DNA of 64,000 nucleotides, from assembly GCF_011065935.2 (NCBI RefSeq), contig NZ_JAAMNH020000001.1, positions 4,857,001-4,921,000 on the forward strand, read 5' to 3'. Made by a program: the position numbers and the translations under genes. The notes under the pieces are model-generated. The model worked only from the letters and a program-made list of their open reading frames with translations, was not told the DNA's origin and made no database searches. Below are positions 15,885 through 23,276 of this stretch, one piece after another (the first letter of the stretch is position 1; every line of letters begins with the position of its first letter). Source of the stretch: Clostridium estertheticum. GTDB taxonomy: Bacteria; Bacillota; Clostridia; Clostridiales; Clostridiaceae.

Positions 15885-17454
15885 CATAACATCTTTTATA
15901 AAATTCGTAATAGAAAGAAAAGCTGAAATATCGAATTTACTTATGCAACATATTCAGCTAACTGTATTTTCAATTTTACTTGCAGTTGTAATAGCCATAC
16001 CCCTGTCAATACTTATTGTTAGATATAGAAAACTTGCAGCTCCGGTAATTGGTTTTACAAATATAGTACAATCTATACCAAGTTTAGCACTACTAGGATT
16101 TTTAATACCCGTAGTTGGTATAGGCAGTAAACCCGCAATTATTATGGTAGTTATGTATTCTCTTCTACCTATTGTAAAAAATACATATACAGGACTAACC
16201 AATATAAGTCCATCACTTATTGAGGCTTCTGATGGTATGGGACTTACCCAAACACAGGTACTTCTCAAAGTTAGGTTTCCACTTGCTATGCCTATTATAA
16301 TGTCTGGTGTTAGAGTATCCTCAGTTACAGCAGTAGGCCTTATGACTATAGCCGCTTTTATAGGCGCTGGTGGACTGGGATATTTAGTATTTTCTGGTGT
16401 TTCAACTGTTAATAATAATATGATTCTAGCTGGAGCTATTCCTGCTTGTATACTTGCAGTTGTTCTAGATTTCATTTTGGGCAGGGTAGAAAACATAGTA
16501 GTTCCTGAGGGCATAAGAACTTCTAATAATAAACCAAGCAAAATTATTAAATTATTTAAAAACAAAAAAGTTAAAATTGGTTCCCTAATATTAGCTCTTA
16601 TACTTATTGTAGGATCAGTAGCTGCAAGTTTAAATAAAAGTAAAAATACAATAGTAGTAGGATCTAAAAATTATAATGAACAAATAATACTTGGAAACAT
16701 GGTAGCCTCTTTAATAGAACATAAAACAAAATATAAAGTTGAAAGAAAATTTAATTTAGGAGGAACTGCTGTAATATTTAATGCTATGAAATCAAAAAAT
16801 TTAGATTGTTATGTAGAATATACTGGAACAGGTCTCATAACTATACTAAAAAAAACTTCTATGAGCGATCCAGCAAAAGTTTATGATCTAGTAAAAAAGG
16901 ATTTCTCAAAAAATTATGGTATAGAGTTAATGAAACCCATTGGATTTAATAACGCTTATATAATAGCAATAAACAAAGAGCTTGCTAAAAAGAATAATAT
17001 AAAGACTGTATCTGATTTAGTAAAATTAGCTCCTACATTAAATGCAGGATTTACTATGGAATTTACAAATAGACCAGATGGTTATCCTGGGCTTCAAAAA
17101 AAATATAATATAAACTTTAAAAGTGTAAAAGGTATAGATGGCGGACTTAGATATACTGCACTTGATAAAAATGAAACACAGGTTCTAGATGCAAACTCTA
17201 CGGATGGATTATTACAGAAATTCGATCTTGCACTATTAAAAGATGATAAGAATTTCTTCCCACCTTACAATCCAGTTCCTGTAGTTAGAGCAGATTCGCT
17301 TAAAAAATTCCCTGAATTAAAGGGTGTATTAGAACTTTTAGAGGGAAAAGTTACAGATCAAGAAATGCAAAAGCTTAATTTAAAAGCAGATAATGGAGAG
17401 GATCCTAAGACTGTTGCAGAGGACTTCTTAAGGTCAAAAAAATTAATAGATTAA
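15877..17454 (+). CDS. Fused permease-substrate-binding protein of the osmolyte ABC transporter, copy 2
   Basis: This paralogue of the gene at 12989 is about 525 aa with the same layout of permease, anchor and external binding domain. The permease part is very similar to copy 1, while the solute-binding part differs more (for example VVGSKNYNEQIILGNM and ANSTDGLLQKFDL). That is the pattern expected if the two transporters have drifted in ligand preference. The ATG at 15877 lies 8 nt after GGAGG; longer in-frame starts at 15856 would overlap opuCA further and lack a ribosome site. Tandem terminators follow. Confidence 0.88.
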   Translation: MNNITSFIKFVIERKAEISNLLMQHIQLTVFSILLAVVIAIPLSILIVRYRKLAAPVIGFTNIVQSIPSLALLGFLIPVVGIGSKPAIIMVVMYSLLPIVKNTYTGLTNISPSLIEASDGMGLTQTQVLLKVRFPLAMPIIMSGVRVSSVTAVGLMTIAAFIGAGGLGYLVFSGVSTVNNNMILAGAIPACILAVVLDFILGRVENIVVPEGIRTSNNKPSKIIKLFKNKKVKIGSLILALILIVGSVAASLNKSKNTIVVGSKNYNEQIILGNMVASLIEHKTKYKVERKFNLGGTAVIFNAMKSKNLDCYVEYTGTGLITILKKTSMSDPAKVYDLVKKDFSKNYGIELMKPIGFNNAYIIAINKELAKKNNIKTVSDLVKLAPTLNAGFTMEFTNRPDGYPGLQKKYNINFKSVKGIDGGLRYTALDKNETQVLDANSTDGLLQKFDLALLKDDKNFFPPYNPVPVVRADSLKKFPELKGVLELLEGKVTDQEMQKLNLKADNGEDPKTVAEDFLRSKKLID

Positions 17455-17456
17455 GT

Positions 17457-17528
17457 TAAAAAAGGGAGATACGTTTTAATAACATATCTCCCTTTGGGAA
17501 TGTAGCTAGATTCCCCATTCTTTTTTTA
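17457..17528 (+). terminator. Tandem terminators of the second opuC operon
   Basis: A first stem pairs AAAGGGAGATA with TATCTCCCTTT. A second pairs GGGAAT with ATTCCC and is followed by CATTCTTTTTTT. Confidence 0.75.
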
Positions 17529-17564
17529 TACTCATTTTAATAAATCAAATGCAAGTTAGTTCCT

Positions 17565-17590
17565 TGCTAAAAATAGGGTTAATTAACCCT
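17565..17590 (-). terminator. Terminator-like palindrome at the end of the fibre operon
   Basis: AGGGTTAATTAACCCT (17575-17590) is a perfect palindrome overlapping the stop codon of the DUF5305 gene. Read on the minus strand it is followed by ATTTTTAGC. It belongs to the CAGGG-type hairpin series found after each gene of this operon. Confidence 0.55.
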
Positions 17591-18713
17591 GTAAACAATC
17601 ATTTATAATTTCACCATTTTTATCAACTGACGTATTTTTAAATAATCTTTCTTCTAATTTAAATATATATATTTTGCTATCATCTATAACGTAAAATTTA
17701 TTTATTTCTTTTAAATCTTCACTATTTCTATATAAAATCGGCTTGCATATATCATCAGAAATTCGTACTAAATCTTCCATAGTCACTACCTTCATTATAC
17801 TTTCACATGAAAATACCACATCACTTTCAATTGCAACCATTCTGCTCCCATGCTGTTTGAATATTTGTTTTATTTTTTTGTTAAAGGGATTGTTTACAAT
17901 TAATCCTGATGTAAACAAAAACATAAAAACTAAAGCACTCACACAAATCCCAATAGCAGTACAAGTTATAGCCACCATTTTTTGATTAATAGGTACTGGT
18001 GTTTTCTTTATCTCCTCAATTGCAGCTTGTTTTTGGGTGGCTAAATTACCTTTAATTTCAAAAAATTTTGTATTCAAAGGAATTTCCATTGAAGGAGACA
18101 AATTCTCCTTAATTACTCCTTTATCCGTTTTCGCCTCTAAATTAACATTTAAAAGAATAGTCAATTTTGTATTAAAATTAACACTTGATGTTTTAATTAT
18201 TTTTTGAACAATATCGTTATACTCCTTAATCTTTATAGGTACATCTTTCTGCACTGAAAATATTTTATCATTAACATTGAATTCAGTTTTTGCCTGAAGT
18301 ATCTTTTCCTTCTTCCAAACAGTTTTCTTTTCCTTTTCGCTTCCCATCATTCCTTCTATTACTGCAATAATCTCATAATCACCCTTTATATCAGCTGGTC
18401 TTTCACCACTAAACTCATATTTAAAGGATGCATTTATATAATCTATATAATCAGTTATATATGTATTACCCTCCCCTAGGCTATTTTTTGCGTATATTTC
18501 ATTAGGAAGTAACAAAACTTCATAATTGATATTTCCGGTATTTTTATAAGAGTATAAGGAGACTTTCTCCTCAGTAAATTTATGGCTACTTACTATTCTA
18601 TACAAAAAAACTGACATTCCAATTAGTATAATAACAGTTAATATTATAATACTTAACCTTAGATATGTATTCATAGCATATAGTCTTTTTTTTCTTTTAT
18701 TTTTAGACCTCAT
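17583..18713 (-). CDS. DUF5305 membrane protein of the SipW/fibre locus
   Basis: The 376-aa protein has an N-terminal transmembrane helix (~19-41), an extracellular beta-rich domain (~50-255, with YSYKNTGNINYEVLLLPNEI near its start), a second helix (~262-285) and a ~90-aa cytoplasmic tail. This is the layout of the DUF5305 family, which is repeatedly found beside SipW-type signal peptidases and their exported substrates in clostridia and archaea. It is the last gene of the minus-strand operon. An accessory role in assembly or anchoring of the exported fibres is inferred from context only. Confidence 0.75.
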   Translation of the reverse strand: MRSKNKRKKRLYAMNTYLRLSIIILTVIILIGMSVFLYRIVSSHKFTEEKVSLYSYKNTGNINYEVLLLPNEIYAKNSLGEGNTYITDYIDYINASFKYEFSGERPADIKGDYEIIAVIEGMMGSEKEKKTVWKKEKILQAKTEFNVNDKIFSVQKDVPIKIKEYNDIVQKIIKTSSVNFNTKLTILLNVNLEAKTDKGVIKENLSPSMEIPLNTKFFEIKGNLATQKQAAIEEIKKTPVPINQKMVAITCTAIGICVSALVFMFLFTSGLIVNNPFNKKIKQIFKQHGSRMVAIESDVVFSCESIMKVVTMEDLVRISDDICKPILYRNSEDLKEINKFYVIDDSKIYIFKLEERLFKNTSVDKNGEIINDCLQG

Positions 18714-18788
18714 TTTTACCCACCCCTAATATATATTAATAATATATATTATAACTTATAAGTTATTTATTTCCAATATAAATATTAT

Positions 18789-18811
18789 AAGCAGAGCTAG
18801 AAGCCCTGCTT
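18789..18811 (-). terminator. Intergenic hairpin downstream of the third SipW-substrate gene
   Basis: AAGCAGAGC pairs with GCCCTGCTT (one mismatch) around a short loop. The T-tract is weak, so partial readthrough into the DUF5305 gene is expected. Confidence 0.5.
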
Positions 18812-18821
18812 AATTATATTA

Positions 18822-19496
18822 TTAGTTTTGTTGCTTAAAGTTTGCTGTAAAGTTGAAAATTAAAGTTTTCTTTTCAGTTGACAATGGAGCATCTTCATCA
18901 AAATGTATAATAATATACTTATCCGTTGAACCATCTCCATCTAAGTCCACTGCGCCCTTTTCAGGAGTATTTAAACAGAAATTACCCTTACCATTAGGTT
19001 CCAGCTTTACATCGCTTAATGAGTTTATCTTTGTATTAAAATCATTTGCAATATTTTCAAGTTTTCCACTAAATTTTTCAATTCCATCATCAATTACATT
19101 ATCTCCATTTGTATCTATGGTAAGTCCAGCATCATAAGTTAAATAGGGTAACAGTTCCTTATCTCCATTAAAATCAACTTGAATATCATCAAGTTTTACC
19201 GGAATAGTTCCTGAGTTAATACCCTTTACTTTAAAAGCAGCCCAAGCTCCTGGATATAAATTGGTTAGTGATACCTGCACAGCGTGTGCTTTCTCATCGA
19301 CTATTTCTACACTTGGGGTTACATATTCAGACCCTTTAGCTGCAGGATATGTTTCATCCTCAACAAAATTAACATTAAATTCACCAGTTGCAACTGTACC
19401 ATTAATTACTAAATTATCATCCCATTTTGCATATCCGGTACCCATTAACATTAAAGATGTCACTAAAGCTATGGATATAAATCTTATTTTTTTCAT
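18822..19496 (-). CDS. SipW-dependent exported protein (TasA/BsaA-like), third copy
   Basis: The 224-aa protein has the distinctive SipW-type signal: a short basic start, a hydrophobic core and MGTGYAKWDDNLVINGTVAT, where processing is expected just before the WxDxL segment. The mature domain is beta-rich with GEFNVNF near the start and SLTNLYPGAWAAFKVKGINS in the middle, the same core as TasA/camelysin-type proteins that polymerise into biofilm fibres. It is acidic, contains DxDGDGS-like Asp runs (VDLDGDGSTDKY) that could bind calcium, and is the most divergent of the three paralogues. The start follows GGAGGTGCTAGGAA. It is probably an extracellular matrix component. Confidence 0.82.
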   Translation of the reverse strand: MKKIRFISIALVTSLMLMGTGYAKWDDNLVINGTVATGEFNVNFVEDETYPAAKGSEYVTPSVEIVDEKAHAVQVSLTNLYPGAWAAFKVKGINSGTIPVKLDDIQVDFNGDKELLPYLTYDAGLTIDTNGDNVIDDGIEKFSGKLENIANDFNTKINSLSDVKLEPNGKGNFCLNTPEKGAVDLDGDGSTDKYIIIHFDEDAPLSTEKKTLIFNFTANFKQQN

Positions 19497-19523
19497 TTCC
19501 TAGCACCTCCTTTACTAATTTCT

Positions 19524-19553
19524 AAAAAACAGGGTTAAGTAACCCTGTTTTTT
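19524..19553 (-). terminator. Strong hairpin between SipW-substrate genes 2 and 3
   Basis: A perfect 13-bp stem (19524-19536 with 19541-19553) around AAGT ends in T6 on the minus strand. As an internal operon element it would lower expression of the downstream genes or stabilise the upstream mRNA. Confidence 0.75.
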
Positions 19554-19571
19554 AACTTAAATTTAATCTTA

Positions 19572-20342
19572 TTATTTAGTAAAGCCAATATTGTGCTGTT
19601 TAAAGTTTATTGTCATTTTAAGTGTAGCTGTTGCTTTTTCGCAATCTGTAATTTCTGGTGCAAGCCAGAAATTAATACAGTTACTATCCTTAACAGCAGC
19701 ATAGCCTTCTAACCCTTTGTAATGTGCAGCAACTTGTGCTCTACATTCATCTGGCATGTCAAAAGTTGCATAGTCGCCAGGCTCTAATTGTAGATTTATT
19801 CCTTTCAAATACGCATTAAGAGTAGTTTCTAAGGTATTTAGCTTGCAATAGAACCATCTAGCCTCTGTAGTATTAGCTATTTCCTTACCATCTTTGTCAT
19901 ATAACTTCTTCTCATTATTATCTTTATCAAAAATCTTTATTGCCCCATATACGTCTAACTTAGCATCTAATTGTCCATCTCCGGTGATTTCAACATTAAC
20001 ATAATCAAATACTGCAGGAATTGTACCTTTATTATCAATTTTTGCTTCATAAAGAGCTAATGCACCTGGATACATGTTACTAAAGTTTATAGTTAGCTCT
20101 TTTTCAGTCTTCCCTTTAATTTCTGGCACTACGTAAGTATTTGTGTCTGGTGAGCAGACACCATTTACATAATAATATGTCTTTGTAGTAGGATAAGCCC
20201 CACTGTTATCAAATTGCACCTTAAGTTCTCCAGTTGATACTGTACTATTAACTGTTAATGCGTCAGTCCATGATGCATAACCAGCTCCTACTAGCATTGT
20301 AGTAACCATTGCAGCTGCTATTATAACTCTTGCTTTTTTCAT
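19572..20342 (-). CDS. SipW-dependent exported protein (TasA/BsaA-like), second copy
   Basis: The 256-aa exported protein has a signal segment almost identical to the next gene upstream (MKKARVIIAAAMVTTMLVGA, then GYASWTDAL). The mature domain has STVSTGELKVQFDNSGAYPT, the NFSNMYPGALALYEAKIDNK core and the final NFKQHNIGFTK shared by the family. It carries four cysteines in the mature part, unlike its neighbours. The upstream region and ribosome site (GAGAGGGGTAAT) are nearly identical to those of the gene at 20442, a sign of recent duplication. A structural fibre role is inferred from TasA and BsaA relatives. Confidence 0.82.
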   Translation of the reverse strand: MKKARVIIAAAMVTTMLVGAGYASWTDALTVNSTVSTGELKVQFDNSGAYPTTKTYYYVNGVCSPDTNTYVVPEIKGKTEKELTINFSNMYPGALALYEAKIDNKGTIPAVFDYVNVEITGDGQLDAKLDVYGAIKIFDKDNNEKKLYDKDGKEIANTTEARWFYCKLNTLETTLNAYLKGINLQLEPGDYATFDMPDECRAQVAAHYKGLEGYAAVKDSNCINFWLAPEITDCEKATATLKMTINFKQHNIGFTK

Positions 20343-20390
20343 AATTATTACCCCTCTCTTTTATGGAATTTATAATATAACAACAGTTGA

Positions 20391-20424
20391 TATTAAAAGC
20401 AGGGTTATGTAGCCTTGCTTTTAA
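20391..20424 (-). terminator. Hairpin between SipW-substrate genes 1 and 2
   Basis: TATTAAAAGCAGG pairs with CTTGCTTTTAATA (one mismatch) around a GC-poor loop, with weak T-richness beyond. Probably a leaky terminator or mRNA stabiliser. Confidence 0.55.
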
Positions 20425-20441
20425 TACTGAACTATATATAT

Positions 20442-21107
20442 TTATTTTACATTATGTTGTTTCCAGTTTATTTGAATACCAAAGTCCATTGTTTTCTTTT
20501 GTAGATCCTGATATTCTCCTTTTGTTCCTAATGGAAGTTGAACATAAAAATTGTGTTTAAGGCCCTCACCACCAACACTATTCCCCAATGTTAGATATTG
20601 ACCGGGTTCTAATCTAACATCTTTTAACATAGTATTTATAGTTGCTCCAAGATTTGTTAATTTACAGTGATCCCATGATAGATCTTTTACCAAACCATCG
20701 TTTTTATCATATATAGCGGCAACTAAAAATTCTACATCTAATGCATCTCTTAACGCATCTGGAGTTTTAAGATCATTATTAAATGTTACTACTGCATTGT
20801 CAAAAACTACAGGTATAGATCCTATATTATTCATTCTTGACCTTATACCCACTGCTGTACCAGGATACATATTTTCAACAGTAACTTCCATATTCTTATC
20901 TTCAATCTTTGCTAATGTTGGCTTGAAATACTTTGAATCTCCCTCGAACACCATTACTTCGCATTTAGACTTATCATATTGTACGTTTAATGACCCAGTA
21001 GTTACTGTACTTGTAACTTTTAATGCATCAGTCCATGATGCATAACCTGCTCCCACTAGCATTGTAGTAACCATTGCAGCTGCTATTATAACTCTTGTCT
21101 TTTTCAT
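20442..21107 (-). CDS. SipW-dependent exported protein (TasA/BsaA-like), first copy
   Basis: This 221-aa exported protein is the first substrate gene after sipW. The signal region MKKTRVIIAAAMVTTMLVGA, followed by GYASWTDAL, is the SipW type. The mature domain has STVTTGSLNVQYDKS, TVENMYPGTAVGIRSRMNNI and the end QINWKQHNVK. It lacks membrane segments after the signal. Relatives (TasA in Bacillus, BsaA in C. perfringens) form protease-resistant extracellular fibres, and this gene is the best candidate for the main subunit by position. The ribosome site AGAGAGGGG lies 9-15 nt before the ATG. Confidence 0.82.
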   Translation of the reverse strand: MKKTRVIIAAAMVTTMLVGAGYASWTDALKVTSTVTTGSLNVQYDKSKCEVMVFEGDSKYFKPTLAKIEDKNMEVTVENMYPGTAVGIRSRMNNIGSIPVVFDNAVVTFNNDLKTPDALRDALDVEFLVAAIYDKNDGLVKDLSWDHCKLTNLGATINTMLKDVRLEPGQYLTLGNSVGGEGLKHNFYVQLPLGTKGEYQDLQKKTMDFGIQINWKQHNVK

Positions 21108-21350
21108 AATTATTACCCCTCTCTTTTGGGAATTTGTATTTTAATAAAAATCACCCGAACACATTAAAGGATTTCTATTTCTTAATTCCTAATATGTTAA
21201 TTATAACTAATTAATTTTCTATTTTCTCACCTCAAAGGTTTACTTTTAATTGCTACTTTAGTATTACATACCCCTTTCTTGCATCACATTAAGTAGCTCC
21301 TGTTAGTTTAAAACATAAAAAAACAGGGCATCTCACCCTGTACTAAGCAT
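21108..21350 (-). promoter_or_regulatory. Intergenic region after sipW with a strong terminator
   Basis: ACAGGG...CCCTGT (21324-21341) followed by T7 on the minus strand terminates or attenuates sipW transcription. The rest (21108-21310) is likely to hold a promoter for the first fibre gene, but I could not pick one confidently. A 15-nt stretch GCTACTTTAGTATTA (about 21254-21268) repeats the 3' end of the response-regulator gene at about 22671-22685. Confidence 0.55.
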
Positions 21351-22550
21351 TTAGAATTCCACCTTTTCCTTTGGTACACTATTTTTACTTTTAAATATTA
21401 ATGTAGGCCACCCTATTTTAGGTATTACATAAATAACTTTTCCCTTTACATCTCCCGTTGGAACCAAATCTGAATCCGGACCTGAATTATTATCTCCTTT
21501 AGTTTTATATTTCAATTGTTTTTCCTCTTCTTTTATCTCTATAATTCTATGAAAAATATAAATACTATCTCTTTTAAACTGGATAACATCTCCCATTTTC
21601 ACTTCGTTACCATCCATTTTTTTCACTAGCACCATATCTCCTGGTTGTATCATTGGCTTCATGCTCCCCGTTACTATAACCGATGGTTGTATTGGGAAAA
21701 CTCCAACTACAAACCAAACCATAGCTATGGAGATAACACTTGTTAAAATCCATCCTAATGGGTTTTCCTTTTCTACATTTTTAATTTTGGGAGACTTTGA
21801 CTGCCCTAAATATATATATTGAATAATCATTAAACTAAATACTGGACATAAAATTCCAATTAAAGCTGTTGTAATCCATCTTAGATCTGGCAAAATAGGG
21901 CAAATCCAAACCACTCCATTTAATATTCCTAGATAAATAATTGAAAGGGTTGGACCTCCAATAAAAACTAAATATGTTACTAATATGTTTTTTAACAATT
22001 CCGGAAGAAATATTTCTCCAATATATTGAAGAATTTCTATACTTTCTTTCAAACTACCTATTCTATTTAATGATAAATTTAAAAGTGTCATTAATATAGC
22101 TATTATTCCCATGGTTAAAATAGGATGTTTATTCGCTAGGTTATTAACTAAATATGCCCTTATTAATTCCCTTGCAATTAAAGCTGAGCCTAATACTATT
22201 ACATTTTTCACTATTCCCAGGGGTGAGAAATCGTAAGGACTCTTACCAAAATGTTCTATTAATCCACCTAAAAAGGTGAATAATATATAAAAAACGGCTA
22301 AATAGCCTACCCACCACTTTAAATCATTTTGAAACCTTATTCTCCCCTTTGCTCTAACTCGTGGAAAAAGCCAAACTATAAATATCACTCCACCCCATAT
22401 TAATGGCTTAATTATATAAGCAAAATAAGTACTGCTATTAATCTTAATAAAAGGCAGGTTTTCTAACAAATAAACACTTAACATTACGCAAAGCAGTAAA
22501 AGACACCTAGATTCTGATGTCCTTATTACTTTAGTTTTACAACTTTTCAT
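21351..22550 (-). CDS. sipW: SipW-type (ER-type) signal peptidase I with large membrane domain
   Basis: The C-terminal ~125 residues are a signal peptidase of the ER/archaeal type. The catalytic serine is in VTGSMKPMIQPGD (~295-300), and histidine replaces lysine in YIFHRIIEI, followed by KGDNNSGPD. Such enzymes cleave SipW-dependent substrates like the three genes downstream. Unlike B. subtilis SipW (about 190 aa), this protein has ~270 extra N-terminal residues with about seven or eight transmembrane segments. The ATG at 22550 is chosen because it follows GGGGGA with good spacing; an ATG at 22565 lacks a ribosome site. It follows the two-component system on the same strand. Confidence 0.88.
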   Translation of the reverse strand: MKSCKTKVIRTSESRCLLLLCVMLSVYLLENLPFIKINSSTYFAYIIKPLIWGGVIFIVWLFPRVRAKGRIRFQNDLKWWVGYLAVFYILFTFLGGLIEHFGKSPYDFSPLGIVKNVIVLGSALIARELIRAYLVNNLANKHPILTMGIIAILMTLLNLSLNRIGSLKESIEILQYIGEIFLPELLKNILVTYLVFIGGPTLSIIYLGILNGVVWICPILPDLRWITTALIGILCPVFSLMIIQYIYLGQSKSPKIKNVEKENPLGWILTSVISIAMVWFVVGVFPIQPSVIVTGSMKPMIQPGDMVLVKKMDGNEVKMGDVIQFKRDSIYIFHRIIEIKEEEKQLKYKTKGDNNSGPDSDLVPTGDVKGKVIYVIPKIGWPTLIFKSKNSVPKEKVEF

Positions 22551-22664
22551 CGCTTTTTCCCCCATTTTAACAGGTTCGTATTTTTACTTACTCCTACTAC
22601 CTTCAAAACTTACTGATTCATATCATTGACACCCTTCTAAAATGTTTAAATTAATAATTACAAT

Positions 22665-23276
22665 TTACATCGCTACTTTAGTATTAACCATAAATACTAC
22701 CTGTGAACGGTGGTTTAGATTCAACTTATACAAAATATTACTAACATGTTTTTTAACAGTATGCTCTGATATAAATAGGGCACATGCTATTTCCCCATTG
22801 CTTAAACCTTTTCCAACTTCCTTTAGTACATCATTTTCTCTGTCTGTTAATTGATAAATTAAACTATTATTTAATACATCTTTCTGTTTTAAAATTTCAG
22901 GATCATAATATTTTTTTCCTCTACTGATTAACCTAATGGCATATAAAATATCTTCAGCAAAAGCTTCTTTTAGTATGTAACCATCTACGTCCATCTTCTC
23001 TGCCCTCTTAAAATCCTCCTGCGGAATAAATGAAGTTAATACTACAAATTTTGTTTTTAGATTCATTTTTTTACCCCTTAACACAATTTCTAGCCCATCC
23101 TCTGAGCCTAGTCTTAGGTCAACTATTGCTATTTCTATCTCCTCCTTTATTAGGATGAGCATTGCTTCTTCAATATTTGAAGCCTCTTTTATTTCATCAA
23201 TACTTTTTTCATTAGTTAATATAGATATAATACCCTTTCTTACCAATGGATGGTCATCAACAATAACTAATTTCAC
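22665..23276 (-). CDS. NarL/LuxR-type response regulator
   Basis: The 203-aa regulator has a receiver domain (~1-120, acidic pocket DD at 7-8, phospho-acceptor Asp53 in VDLRLG) and a C-terminal LuxR helix-turn-helix (~140-203, LTDRENDVLKEVGKGLSNGE and SEHTVKKHVSNI). It overlaps the stop of the kinase gene by 4 nt (ATGA), so the pair is translationally coupled. By position it is predicted to activate the downstream sipW/fibre genes in response to an envelope or quorum signal. No binding site could be identified. Confidence 0.92.
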   Translation of the reverse strand: MKLVIVDDHPLVRKGIISILTNEKSIDEIKEASNIEEAMLILIKEEIEIAIVDLRLGSEDGLEIVLRGKKMNLKTKFVVLTSFIPQEDFKRAEKMDVDGYILKEAFAEDILYAIRLISRGKKYYDPEILKQKDVLNNSLIYQLTDRENDVLKEVGKGLSNGEIACALFISEHTVKKHVSNILYKLNLNHRSQVVFMVNTKVAM

